From: Puniceicoccaceae bacterium
GTDB lineage: Bacteria; Verrucomicrobiota; Verrucomicrobiia; Opitutales; JAFGAQ01
NCBI GenBank assembly: GCA_040224245.1
Contig: JBEGIR010000049.1
Span: forward strand, 1-38,823
Reading direction: 5' to 3'
DNA length: 38,823 nt
Below, piece by piece: positions 27,126-35,955 of this stretch. Below the pieces are notes generated by a model. The model was not told the origin of the DNA. It did not search any database and worked only from the letters and a program-made list of their open reading frames with translations. Within the stretch, counting starts at the first letter, position 1. Each line of letters opens with the position of its first letter. The translations under genes and the position numbers were made by a program.

Positions 27126-28598
27126 ATGCACTTCCCGATCCTGTTTCGTCTGTTGAGTTCCATCATCTGGGTGCTCACTGCGTCCTTTGCACTCTGCCTG
27201 ACAGTTGCCCTGCATTTCGGTCACGACCTCACGGCAGCAGTTCGCGGATTTGGGATCAGCATCGCGATCTCGATCACACTCGGAACGCTGTTGAGAGTCT
27301 TGGGGCGCGGTGCCCACCCGCGACTGTTTCGCAAGGAGGCGCTTTGCCTGATCGGAATTGGATGGTTGCTGGCCAGTCTGCTGGGTGCCTTGCCCTACCT
27401 TCTCATTTTACCGGACTGCCACCCGGTGGACGCGTTGTTCGAGTCGGTCTCGGGATTCACAACCACCGGAGCCACCGTCATGATTGACTACGAACATTTG
27501 TTGCCGCCGAGCCTGCTGTTCTGGCGATCACTGAGTCAGTGGATCGGTGGTCTGGGTGTTGTGGTCCTGTTTGTGGCCATCGTCTCAAATCTGGGCGCAG
27601 GCGCGAAAGTGCTTTTCAGCAACGAATCTTCCGGACAATCCGCAGACATTGACGACAGCAGTATTAACCAGGGAGCAAAACGCATCATGCTCTATTACCT
27701 GGCTTTGTCTGCCCTGTGTTTTGCATCCTACTGGATCGCGGGACTGTCGTGGTTTGACGCGCTATGCCACATGGCAACCACGGTCTCCACGGGTGGGTTC
27801 AGCACGATCAATGCGGGAGTGCCTGGATTTGAGAATCCTGCACTGGAATGGTGCATGATCGTATTCATGTTTTGGGGAGGTTTCAGTTTTTTGTTGGTGC
27901 TCAAGTATCTCCGCAACGGGTGGCAAGCGCACAAGCATGGATTGGAGGGGCGCGTCTACACCCTGATCGTGATTAGTGCCACCCTGCTGATCATGGTGCT
28001 CACTCCTGCCTCCCCGGATTCAGCGGGCCTGCAGGAACGGCTGCGCGATGCCGCCTTTCAGGTGATCACAATCCTCACGACCACTGGCTACGCTACGGAG
28101 AACTTTGCACTCTGGAATGCTCCGGCAAAGTGGATTCTGCTGCTGCTGATGGTGATCGGCGGGTGTTCCAGTTCCACCGCTGGCGGAGTCAAGGTGATCC
28201 GGGTGATTGCCGCATTTCGCATCGCCGCCCAAAGCATCGAAAAAACCTTCCGCGTCCATGTGGTACGACCGCTTCGACTGAATGGACGTGTGCTCGATGA
28301 CGGGGCACGGGATGCCCTGACCTGTTTTCTGATCCTCACGGGACTTGTGTTATTCGCCGGAATCCTAGGGTTTTCCCTGCTTGAACCCGATCTGGATATT
28401 GAAACGGGACTCTCGGCCGTCTTTGCCTGTCAGTTCAATATCGGCCCCGGGCTGGGTGCAGTCGGTCCCATGGAAACGTTTGCGTTCCTGCATGCACCCA
28501 CAAAGCTCGGGCTGTGCCTGCTGATGCTGTTGGGTCGTCTAGAAATCTACGCACTGCTGGTGCTGTTTTCCCCTTCAATCTGGCGGAAATTCAGTTGA
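27126..28598 (+). CDS. trkH: Trk potassium uptake channel TrkH/TrkG
   Basis: A 490-residue inner-membrane K+ uptake protein of the SKT family. Four selectivity-filter repeats are visible: TTTGAT, STGGFS, TTTGYAT and NIGPGLG. The flanking helices are standard (LFWRSLSQWIGGLGVVVLFVAI; GGCSSSTAGGVKVIR). The length is close to E. coli TrkH (483). It works with TrkA, encoded directly upstream. It converges with the hybrid kinase, with only 24 bp between the stop codons and no clear terminator. Confidence 0.95.
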   Translation: MHFPILFRLLSSIIWVLTASFALCLTVALHFGHDLTAAVRGFGISIAISITLGTLLRVLGRGAHPRLFRKEALCLIGIGWLLASLLGALPYLLILPDCHPVDALFESVSGFTTTGATVMIDYEHLLPPSLLFWRSLSQWIGGLGVVVLFVAIVSNLGAGAKVLFSNESSGQSADIDDSSINQGAKRIMLYYLALSALCFASYWIAGLSWFDALCHMATTVSTGGFSTINAGVPGFENPALEWCMIVFMFWGGFSFLLVLKYLRNGWQAHKHGLEGRVYTLIVISATLLIMVLTPASPDSAGLQERLRDAAFQVITILTTTGYATENFALWNAPAKWILLLLMVIGGCSSSTAGGVKVIRVIAAFRIAAQSIEKTFRVHVVRPLRLNGRVLDDGARDALTCFLILTGLVLFAGILGFSLLEPDLDIETGLSAVFACQFNIGPGLGAVGPMETFAFLHAPTKLGLCLLMLLGRLEIYALLVLFSPSIWRKFS

Positions 28599-28622
28599 CG
28601 CATGTGAACGCGGGTTCAGCTC

Positions 28623-31600
28623 TCACTCTCCATCTTTTCTGAGAAAAGGAAGCATCGCCTGTCGCAGTTCTTCCATGCGAATTGGCTTTGCGAGGAAGGC
28701 GTCCATGCCCACTGCACGGGCATTTTCCTGATCCACCTTGAGCGCGCCAGCAGTCAGTGCGATGATCTGCGGATTGCCATATCGCTCGGGGTCGGCGCGC
28801 AAGCGCTTCGCAGCCTCATACCCGTCCATGACGGGCATCTGGATGTCCATAAGCACAACAGCATAGCGCGTCTGCTCACAGCAACGCAGCGCTTCTTCTC
28901 CATTCTCCGCACCGTCAAACACGATTCCCAGTTTGCCCAGCAAAATCTCGGCTACCCTTCGGTTTGTCAGGTTGTCCTCCACCAGTAATACCTTGAAGGA
29001 AGCATTCTTCTCTGTTTTCGGGTCGGGAGGATGGGGTGGCTTGTCTTCAGGTTCGGGCAATGCGTTGCCCGCTTTGAGGGTAGAAAACAGCACATCATAT
29101 CGAAAGGGTTGTGGCAACCGCACCATGCCGCGTGGAAGCGGGGTCTGCAAGTCATGGGAGATCCAGATCCGAGCGGGAAGGGTTTGGTCCTCGTTCCACT
29201 TGACTTCATCCCCAAAATCGTAGGTTGCGGGTGCAATCACACACATCCAGTCCACTGGTGGAGCGTCCTGTATCCAGCTGGCAGCGTCGTCGGTTTCGTA
29301 CACCGTTGCGCCTGTACCTCTCAACGTCTTTGCGATCAGGCAGGTTTGCTGCACGGTGTGACCCACGAGCGCGATTCGAAGACCAGACAAACTGACAACT
29401 GGCTGAGCTTCTTGCACCATCTCAAGCGGCAGTCGCACACAGAAACGGGATCCTGGACTCGTTTTGGGTTCAATTGTAATTGAGCCGTTCATCAGCTCTG
29501 CGAGCCTGCGGCAGATCACCAGTCCCAAGCCCGTGCCTCCGAAGTTACGGTTGTCGGCGGTGTCCAGTTGCTGGAAGGGTTGAAACAGGTTTGTCCGCTG
29601 CGATTCCGGAATGCCTACACCGGAATCATCCACCGTAAATGTGACCCAGCACCAGCCGGGTTGTTCATGTGCCTGCACGTCCACTTCCACCCCAATCCAT
29701 CCGTGTTGGGTAAACTTGACCGCATTCGACACCAAGTTCATCAAAATCTGCTTCAGCCGCAGGGCATCCACCTGAAAATACAGGGGGTGGGATGGATCCC
29801 AACCGTGCAGCATGGAAAGTGATTTTTCCCTCACCCACCCCGAAAAGACTCCGAGTACTTCTTCGAGCAACTGATCAATCCGGGTGGGAGCAGGCACCAG
29901 TTCGACACCATCCGCCTCGATTTTGGAATAATCGAGAATGTCGTTAATGATCGCGATAAGGAATTCTCCACTTTGATTGATGATATCCACCATCTCGCGC
30001 TCCGCCTTGCCCAGACGAGCATTGCGAAGCGCATCCGCCATGCCGATGATGCCATTGAGCGGTGTGCGGATTTCATGGCTCATGTTGGCAAGAAATTGGC
30101 TCTTGGCCTCGCTCGCCCGCTCCGCACGCTCGGCAGTATCCAGAAGCTCGTGATTCAACCTCACCAGCTCAGCAGTTCGCTGACCCACCAGGGTTGAGAG
30201 GCGCTTGCGTTCCCGTTCCGATGCGCGCAGCAGATTCACAATTATCAAGGTCAACAGTGCAGCAGCACCCACGATTACCAATGCGTAGGCCCACCAGGTT
30301 CGATACCAGGGTGGCAGGACCACAAAGCTGATTTCTGCGGGTGGACTCACAATTCCAAAGGCATTGATAGAGCGCACCCGGAAGGTGTAACGACCTTCGC
30401 GAATCTGATTAAAGACAACCCGGGTATCCGCGCTGGGTTCTGACCAGCTGTCCGTTAACCCTTCGAGCTGGGTTTGAAACAGCGGAGTCTTGCGATAATA
30501 AAAACTGTTGTCAAAAAACTCGAATAGCAGGCTGTTCCGGGCATAAGGCAAGGTTAGGTCGGTTCGCGTCGAAGTTCCACTGTAGATGGAATAAACGGGT
30601 GGATGTCCGCCCATGGGTCGCACCATCGAAAGCACCGGGTTTCCCGCGCTGCGCGGCGGGGAACTCACTCGGGGGTGGTGATAGATCAGACGATCACGGG
30701 TTTGGATGAAGGCACCCCCATCCGGCATTGGAACCACCGTTGGGTTGTTGTCCCGGATCAGTTCAAAACGCTCAAAATCGGGAGTCAGGACTCCAGATTC
30801 ATCCCGACGACCCACAAAGAGTCCGCTTTCACTGGGTAACCACAGATCACCATTGGCATCCTCAACCGGTCGGGAAATCAGTCCGGCAAATGGAAACTGC
30901 AGGAATTCTGGAAACGGAACGGTGCGAAGGGCTGCGCGTTCAGGATCAAAAACCGCCAGTTGGTCGTGCGTTTTCAGGTAAACCTCTCCATCCACTTCAA
31001 AAACATTGACCCATCGCAGCCCCACTTCCGGTACTTGGTCGAACGCTTGAACTGAAAAATCAAGGTTTTCAGGGTCGAGCATGATTCGACTCGCTTTACC
31101 CAGGCCTTGCTCAACCCATATTTCACCTCGATCCGATTCCAGATACACCGCAGCAAACCCGATCGATGGATGTGATTTCCCGGTATAGTGCCATCCTTCT
31201 TCGGATCGATGCAGCAGGAAGAATTGGTCCAGTGAGCACGCGATGGCCAGATCCGGATTTGACTGGCATGGAATCGTTTTCGAGATGATTGGTCCTTCCA
31301 TTACCGGATGCACGTCTCCAGAATCCATGACATAGTGCAGCAGTCGCTGTTCGCTTGATAGCAACATTCCATCCTGCACAAAGGCCGCATCATCAAAAAA
31401 ATGCCTGCCATTGACCTCCAGTCGACGGAAGGAGGGCATGGGCGTCGCCCCCTGCAGTTCCGCCAGAAAAATCTGCTTTGCCGAATAGACCACCAACTGA
31501 TCATCGAGAAAGGCAGCTTTCGGCCACAGCATTTTCAACCCATTGCGGTGATCGAGCACTGAAAGCGCCGAAGGGTACATCATCTTGATCAGTCCGACCG

Positions 31601-32567
31601 GAGTCGTTGCCCACAGGATTCCCTCCGAGGTATAAATCAAATCACGGATGCTTGCGAAATTGGAGTCAAGGCTGCCATCAAGCCAAAGTGCAGCCCGGAG
31701 CTGATTGTCGAGGATCAACAGTCCCACTCCCGGCAGCACGACTGCAAGGTAATCATCATCCAGTCGCGCCAATTTGCTGATGCCGCGTCGCAAGAGTTCG
31801 TCCACCGAGGTCTCGACTCGCTCCATTTTCTCACCCTGCATGCGAAACAGTCCACCATTGCGGCTGGCCAGCAGGGTTTTTTCCGCAAAATGCACACTGT
31901 CTACCAGTGCAAGGGCCCCGCCATACTGTTCACTCCCTGCAAGTTTGCGCAACCGGGTGCCTTCGATGCAATGCACACCCTGCGTATTCGAACTCACATA
32001 CAGGCGCGACTCATGGGTGAATACCGTAAGCGGGTCATCGATTTCGTTCCAGATGCGATTTCCAAATTCGGGAGAGTAGTGAACCACGCCACGCTCTCCC
32101 CAAAACAGGACACTGTCTTCCAGCAAGCGGATCTGGTTAAAATTGACAGCCGCGACCTCGGACATCTGCTCCCGGGTCATCAAGGGTTCAATTTCGTATG
32201 CACCCGTTTCAGACACCCGAATGCGTCCCCATCCTCCGACAATGCCACAGTAGAATCGATTACCGCTGCCTGCCAGGCGCAACACTTCATCTCCATGTTC
32301 CTGATGGTGCAGGGAAAGGTTTGTCCAGTTCCGTCCATCAAAACGCTCGATGTGACCTTCAGAGGCTAGAATAATCTGCCCGTGCTCGTCCTCGTATAAA
32401 TACCCTCCTGGTAGTTCCGCCCCCAGATCCTCGTAGTGGTATATCGTGTAAATGGGAAAGCCCTGGATACCCTCTCCGCTCACCGGAAGCACCGTACAAG
32501 CACACAGGGCGAGCAAGCTTCCTGCCACTCGCTTCAGGAGTTTCCGTCGGTGATGAGGGGTGTTCAT
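28623..32567 (-). CDS. Large hybrid sensor kinase: propeller, Y_Y_Y, HisKA, HATPase, pseudo-receiver, receiver
   Basis: A 1314-residue hybrid kinase. A signal peptide comes first (~1-32), then ~600 residues of beta-propeller-like repeats (many short strands with W, D and G), then a Y_Y_Y domain (~660-750, ending VSPPAEISFVVLPPWYRTWWAYA) and one membrane span (~757-778). A coiled coil leads to HisKA with His~831 (MSHEIRTPLNG) and a HATPase domain (NLVSNAVKF, DDSGVGIP, GGTGLGLVICRR). A first receiver-like domain (~1058-1164) lacks the acidic pocket and phospho-Asp. A second receiver (~1188-1310) is complete, with Asp~1241 (LMDIQMPVMDG). No AraC-type HTH or HPt follows, unlike Bacteroides HTCS proteins. 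The ATG at 32567 is preferred to a TTG at 32627. The signal is unknown. Confidence 0.9.
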   Translation of the reverse strand: MNTPHHRRKLLKRVAGSLLALCACTVLPVSGEGIQGFPIYTIYHYEDLGAELPGGYLYEDEHGQIILASEGHIERFDGRNWTNLSLHHQEHGDEVLRLAGSGNRFYCGIVGGWGRIRVSETGAYEIEPLMTREQMSEVAAVNFNQIRLLEDSVLFWGERGVVHYSPEFGNRIWNEIDDPLTVFTHESRLYVSSNTQGVHCIEGTRLRKLAGSEQYGGALALVDSVHFAEKTLLASRNGGLFRMQGEKMERVETSVDELLRRGISKLARLDDDYLAVVLPGVGLLILDNQLRAALWLDGSLDSNFASIRDLIYTSEGILWATTPVGLIKMMYPSALSVLDHRNGLKMLWPKAAFLDDQLVVYSAKQIFLAELQGATPMPSFRRLEVNGRHFFDDAAFVQDGMLLSSEQRLLHYVMDSGDVHPVMEGPIISKTIPCQSNPDLAIACSLDQFFLLHRSEEGWHYTGKSHPSIGFAAVYLESDRGEIWVEQGLGKASRIMLDPENLDFSVQAFDQVPEVGLRWVNVFEVDGEVYLKTHDQLAVFDPERAALRTVPFPEFLQFPFAGLISRPVEDANGDLWLPSESGLFVGRRDESGVLTPDFERFELIRDNNPTVVPMPDGGAFIQTRDRLIYHHPRVSSPPRSAGNPVLSMVRPMGGHPPVYSIYSGTSTRTDLTLPYARNSLLFEFFDNSFYYRKTPLFQTQLEGLTDSWSEPSADTRVVFNQIREGRYTFRVRSINAFGIVSPPAEISFVVLPPWYRTWWAYALVIVGAAALLTLIIVNLLRASERERKRLSTLVGQRTAELVRLNHELLDTAERAERASEAKSQFLANMSHEIRTPLNGIIGMADALRNARLGKAEREMVDIINQSGEFLIAIINDILDYSKIEADGVELVPAPTRIDQLLEEVLGVFSGWVREKSLSMLHGWDPSHPLYFQVDALRLKQILMNLVSNAVKFTQHGWIGVEVDVQAHEQPGWCWVTFTVDDSGVGIPESQRTNLFQPFQQLDTADNRNFGGTGLGLVICRRLAELMNGSITIEPKTSPGSRFCVRLPLEMVQEAQPVVSLSGLRIALVGHTVQQTCLIAKTLRGTGATVYETDDAASWIQDAPPVDWMCVIAPATYDFGDEVKWNEDQTLPARIWISHDLQTPLPRGMVRLPQPFRYDVLFSTLKAGNALPEPEDKPPHPPDPKTEKNASFKVLLVEDNLTNRRVAEILLGKLGIVFDGAENGEEALRCCEQTRYAVVLMDIQMPVMDGYEAAKRLRADPERYGNPQIIALTAGALKVDQENARAVGMDAFLAKPIRMEELRQAMLPFLRKDGE

Positions 32568-32639
32568 GGGGGTGATTTGCAGCCTTGCAACTGAAATCCT
32601 TTTCTTACTTTCGGATTTTCGTTCCAAAACTTAAGCCCC

Positions 32640-32655
32640 TGTCCAAATTTGGACA
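32640..32655. promoter_or_regulatory. 16-bp perfect palindrome, candidate operator
   Basis: TGTCCAAATTTGGACA is its own reverse complement. It lies 73 bp upstream of the hybrid kinase start codon and 60 bp downstream of the ferredoxin stop codon. A dimeric regulator is the simplest reader, but I do not recognise the site. Confidence 0.45.
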
Positions 32656-32715
32656 AGGCACCTGCATACCTAACAAACGGACCCCTTGTCCTCCCCTAAG
32701 CGGGAGGGATGCAGT

Positions 32716-32949
32716 TTATTGTCCGTCGTCGCCGATGGCTTCCACCGGGCAATCATTGAGGGCCTCTCTACAGAGTTCAAAATCCTCCTCGGTGGTGGGC
32801 TGTACGTGCACATAGGAGTGCCCTTCGTCATCGTTGCGCGTGAAAAACGCCGGGGCGATCTCTCGACACAGATCGCAGTCGATGCAGTTCTCATCGACAT
32901 AAAATTTGCCCGGAACGTTGTCGGAAAACTTTGCTTCTTTTTCAGCCAT
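32716..32949 (-). CDS. Small [4Fe-4S] ferredoxin
   Basis: A 77-residue ferredoxin. Cys22, Cys25 and Cys28 (CIDCDLC) and Cys67 followed by Pro (NDCPVEAI) bind one [4Fe-4S] cluster; Cys60 is extra. The layout (CxxCxxC, then REIAPAFF, then an acidic linker and the CP motif) is that of single-cluster soluble ferredoxins. The ATG at 32949 has an AGGAG at an 11-nt distance (plus-strand bases 32961-32965), and gives the natural N-terminus; an upstream start at 32994 is possible but unneeded. It diverges from mutL. The redox partner cannot be told from the neighbours. Confidence 0.9.
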   Translation of the reverse strand: MAEKEAKFSDNVPGKFYVDENCIDCDLCREIAPAFFTRNDDEGHSYVHVQPTTEEDFELCREALNDCPVEAIGDDGQ

Positions 32950-32971
32950 GATTCGTTTTACTCCTGCATAT

Positions 32972-32988
32972 TGTGAGATTACCTCACA
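32972..32988. promoter_or_regulatory. TGTGAG-N5-CTCACA dyad upstream of the ferredoxin gene
   Basis: Perfect 6-bp arms with a 5-bp spacer, 22 bp upstream of the ferredoxin ATG, in the ferredoxin-mutL divergent gap. The TGTGA/TCACA halves resemble CRP/FNR-family sites, but the spacing between them is 7 rather than 6. A regulator site is an inference. Confidence 0.35.
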
Positions 32989-33122
32989 CCGCACTGCATA
33001 GCGCGAATGCGCTCAGGATCAACCGGAAAGCAAAAAAATAAACGTTTACAGTCACCTGCTCCGACCCGACACTGAAGCTGCGATCATCTCGTTTTCACCA
33101 TCGTATCCCTTTCATTTACCCG

Positions 33123-34976
33123 ATGCCAGCCATTCGCATCCTGCCCGATCAAGTTGCCAACCGCATTGCTGCGGGAGAGGTGATCGAACGACCTGTTGCC
33201 GTGGTCAAGGAACTGGTTGACAACAGCATCGATGCGGACGCCGACCGCATCAAGGTTCAGTTTAAACAAGGGGGTAAATCCTACATCCTGGTCGAGGATA
33301 ATGGTGGGGGCATGTCACCCGATGACGCCTTGCTCAGCCTCGAACGCCATGCCACGAGCAAGATATTGAGCAGCGATGATCTGTTCAACATCCGCACGCT
33401 TGGGTTTCGGGGTGAGGCGATTCCGTCCATTGCGAGTGTTTCGCGGTTTCTGATGCGCACCCGCCCCGCTTCCCAACTCGAAGGCACAGAAATTCTCGTC
33501 AATGGAGGCAAACTGATCCACCGACGCGATGTCGGAATGCCTCCCGGCACGCGCACCGAAGTAACGCACTTGTTCAACTCCATTCCGGCGCGGCGAAAAT
33601 TTCTCAAGACAGACAATACCGAAGCCTCCCACATCATCCAGTGGGTGCGGCTGATCGCGGTGGCGCATCCCGGTATCGCCTTTCGCCTGCTCTCTGGCGA
33701 GCGCACCCTTCTGTCCGTTCCAATCCACGAACAACCGATCGAGCGCATCCTCGCGCTCTGGGGACGGGAGCTGGAATCCCAACTGCTGCCAATTGAATTT
33801 GAGTCGAGCGGACTTTTCGCAAGCGGTTTCATCGGTCGTGCCGGAGTATCCCGTCCGTCCCGCCAGGACATTGTGACCATTGTAAACGGCAGACCCGTGG
33901 AAAGCCGTACCCTTGGTTTCGCCTTTACCGAAGCCTTTCACACACACATTCCTCGCGGTCGCTATCCTCTCGTTTTTCTGCAGCTGACCATCGACCCGGC
34001 CATGGTCGACGTGAACATTCACCCGTCCAAAAAGGAGATCAAATTCAAAAACGAGAGCCGCCTTCGTTCGCTTGTCATCCAGGAAGTCTGGAAGGTTTTG
34101 CGAAGCGGTTCAGACCCCATGCAGGCAAAACCCGAAGCTCGTACTGCACCGGAAAGCTCCCCTCTCGATCCCAAACCAAGCAACACGGATGCCCGCAATC
34201 CCGGCTCCGCGCTTTCACCGCAAAGCCCGGCACCGATGCCCATGCGGCAGCACGAGTCTTCACCCTCAGGGAGCACGCGTTCGGTTGCTCGTCCCCTTCC
34301 CACACCCTCTGCTCCGGTGCCGCCTCCCCGTCACCCATCTTCACCAACTGCACATGCTCCTGCCTCACAACAGCCGCTTTCCCTTGAACGGGAGTGGCGC
34401 TTCATCGGGGACTACCACCGCTCCTACAGTCTTTTTGAACGCCCCGGGGGCCTCTCCCTGCTGCACAATAGCCGGGCCCTGCGTCGCATCGGTTACGAAC
34501 GGGTACTGCAAGATTTGCAGAGCGATGCGTCAACCGTGCAGCACGAGATCCTTCCGACCACTCTCGAACTCGAGGCCTTTCACTCCAGCCGTCTCAAGGA
34601 GTGGATGCCCATGCTCGCCCAGTGTGGACTGCTGGTTGAGGAATTTGGACGCAATTTTTTCCGCATTGTTGCGGTTCCTGCACAATTGGACGGGAGCGAG
34701 GCACGGAGTCTGATCGAGCAATGGCTGCACCAGGATCCTGATGCCTCACCCGATTTGGCCGGATTTCGCGCAGGAATCGCACTGCTCTGCGGAGCCAAGT
34801 ACCGCAATCAGCTCGAGTTGCCACTCGCGCGTGAAGCTTCGATGGAGGTGCTTCGCCAGCTGCTCCAGTGTGAGCAGCCCATGGTCGATCCTGAGGGCAA
34901 TGCCATTATCGTACACCTCCCCCATCGCATGTTCGAGGGTGGCACGTCAGTGTTGGGTGGAGGTCACCCAGACTGA
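33123..34976 (+). CDS. mutL: DNA mismatch repair protein MutL, without the endonuclease motifs
   Basis: A 617-residue mismatch-repair coupler. The N-terminal GHKL ATPase is intact: RIAAGEVIERP, KELVDNSIDADAD, DNGGGM, RHATSK and GFRGEA, followed by NGRPVESR and VDVNIHPSKKEIKF. A Pro/Ser-rich linker spans ~340-420. The C-terminal dimerisation domain is present but lacks the nuclease residues: where DQHAA(x)2E(x)4E should be, the aligned stretch (~448-459) reads HNSRALRRIGYE, and the CPHGRP Cys is missing (HLPHRMF). It is therefore of the non-nicking form, as in E. coli. There is no mutS or mutH in the window. Confidence 0.94.
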   Translation: MPAIRILPDQVANRIAAGEVIERPVAVVKELVDNSIDADADRIKVQFKQGGKSYILVEDNGGGMSPDDALLSLERHATSKILSSDDLFNIRTLGFRGEAIPSIASVSRFLMRTRPASQLEGTEILVNGGKLIHRRDVGMPPGTRTEVTHLFNSIPARRKFLKTDNTEASHIIQWVRLIAVAHPGIAFRLLSGERTLLSVPIHEQPIERILALWGRELESQLLPIEFESSGLFASGFIGRAGVSRPSRQDIVTIVNGRPVESRTLGFAFTEAFHTHIPRGRYPLVFLQLTIDPAMVDVNIHPSKKEIKFKNESRLRSLVIQEVWKVLRSGSDPMQAKPEARTAPESSPLDPKPSNTDARNPGSALSPQSPAPMPMRQHESSPSGSTRSVARPLPTPSAPVPPPRHPSSPTAHAPASQQPLSLEREWRFIGDYHRSYSLFERPGGLSLLHNSRALRRIGYERVLQDLQSDASTVQHEILPTTLELEAFHSSRLKEWMPMLAQCGLLVEEFGRNFFRIVAVPAQLDGSEARSLIEQWLHQDPDASPDLAGFRAGIALLCGAKYRNQLELPLAREASMEVLRQLLQCEQPMVDPEGNAIIVHLPHRMFEGGTSVLGGGHPD

Positions 34977-35001
34977 CCTGTGAAATTTTGCATTTGCGAT
35001 C

Positions 35002-35250
35002 TCAGAAACGGGAACGCGGCATGCGAAAAAAATGCAACCGCGGAAGTCCGTCCATCACTCCCGTCTGATATTCCTGAGGTTTTGTCCGCAGACCAACGGA
35101 AGGCCGCTGATCGGAGTCCGCCGCAACCGCATCGTTTGCACGCTGTTGCAGCACCTGCAGCAACAGATGGATCGCGGCGATAACCAACAACCCCACCAGG
35201 AATACGCGGCGAAGCCAGATGCGGTCGTTACGGATGAGGGGTCGTTTCAT
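35002..35250 (-). CDS. Small membrane protein at the end of the psp operon, unknown
   Basis: An 82-residue protein with a basic N-terminus (MKRPLIRNDRIWLRR), one hydrophobic helix at ~16-34, and a polar tail with no recognised motif. It lies 48 bp after the second PspB-like gene on the same strand and 25 bp from the convergent mutL stop, so it is probably the last gene of the psp transcription unit. It is not similar to E. coli PspD or PspG as far as I can tell. Function unknown. Confidence 0.55.
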   Translation of the reverse strand: MKRPLIRNDRIWLRRVFLVGLLVIAAIHLLLQVLQQRANDAVAADSDQRPSVGLRTKPQEYQTGVMDGLPRLHFFRMPRSRF

Positions 35251-35298
35251 GGAAGAAGTGGAACAATGACGTGGTAAAACGGATTGTGCCGCAGCAGA

Positions 35299-35508
35299 TC
35301 AAGATTTGAGGTCCCGGAAACGCTGCTCCTTGTCCAGATCAATGACCAGGGTTTCAAGGCTTTCCACACGGCGCTCCAACTCATCGATGCGCCGGAGGGC
35401 ACTCGAGTCCACCTCACCGTCTTTGGGACGATTCTTGTGTCGGGATTGGATCGTAGCGGAAAAAAAGATGATGGCGACGATGATGACAATTGCGCTCCAG
35501 AAGTCCAT
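35299..35508 (-). CDS. Second PspB-like small membrane protein
   Basis: A 69-residue protein with the PspB plan: a short N-terminal membrane helix (~4-20, WSAIVIIVAIIFFSATI), a basic turn (QSRHKNRPKD), then an amphipathic leucine-rich helix (LRRIDELERRVESLETLVIDLD) and a charged end (KEQRFRDLKS). E. coli PspB has the same order and length (74). It is a second copy, downstream of pspC. It probably binds PspC or PspA at the inner membrane. I leave the symbol empty because which copy is the functional pspB is not known. Confidence 0.72.
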   Translation of the reverse strand: MDFWSAIVIIVAIIFFSATIQSRHKNRPKDGEVDSSALRRIDELERRVESLETLVIDLDKEQRFRDLKS

Positions 35509-35559
35509 ATCAGGTCAAGTTTGGGGATGAAGGGATGGATGGTGTGGGATCGTGTGCAA

Positions 35560-35955
35560 TCACAGGTTGCGAAACCGACGATCCCAGTCTTTTTCAGGAT
35601 CAGTTACCGCATTTTCCAGACGTTGCACTCGTTTGTCGAGTTTTTCGAGAATGCTGCGCATCCGCTCCAGAGCGGGTCGGCGACTGTTCCCGTAGGTGTT
35701 GTAAAACTCCCGCTCCTCTTCGGAACTGAATTCGAGCACAGGCTCCTGACGCATCACAATCGCGAGCACGATGTAAACAATGACTGTCGGCACCACTTGT
35801 GTGAACAGCGCAAAAAAGATGAAGGCAATGCGCACGAACCAGACGGGAAAGCCAGATGCATCAGCAAGGCCACGTGCGACCCCGAAGATCCATCCGTTGC
35901 GAGAGCGGTAGAGTCCTCGATTGGTTGTGCGTGATGGGTTGGATTGTAAACTCAT
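35560..35955 (-). CDS. pspC: Phage shock protein C
   Basis: A 131-residue inner-membrane protein. The PspC domain (~12-70) starts RGLYRSRNGWIFGVARGLADASG and continues into a long hydrophobic segment (WFVRIAFIFFALFTQVVPTVIVYIVLAIVM). The C-terminal helix (RMRSILEKLDKRVQRLENAVTD) and last residues (WDRRFRNL) match the E. coli PspC tail (SRFRQL), which binds PspA/PspB. The start codon overlaps the pspB stop by 4 bp (ATGA), so translation is coupled. In the known system PspB and PspC sense envelope stress and draw PspA to the membrane, freeing PspF. Confidence 0.9.
   Translation of the reverse strand: MSLQSNPSRTTNRGLYRSRNGWIFGVARGLADASGFPVWFVRIAFIFFALFTQVVPTVIVYIVLAIVMRQEPVLEFSSEEEREFYNTYGNSRRPALERMRSILEKLDKRVQRLENAVTDPEKDWDRRFRNL

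Noticed and set aside
32690-32707. CCTCCC/GGGAGG hairpin after the ferredoxin gene as a terminator
   Set aside because: There is no T run on the side needed for the minus-strand transcript.
35002-35250. Identification of the last psp-operon gene as PspD or PspG
   Set aside because: Only position and a single membrane helix agree; no sequence similarity to either protein is visible.
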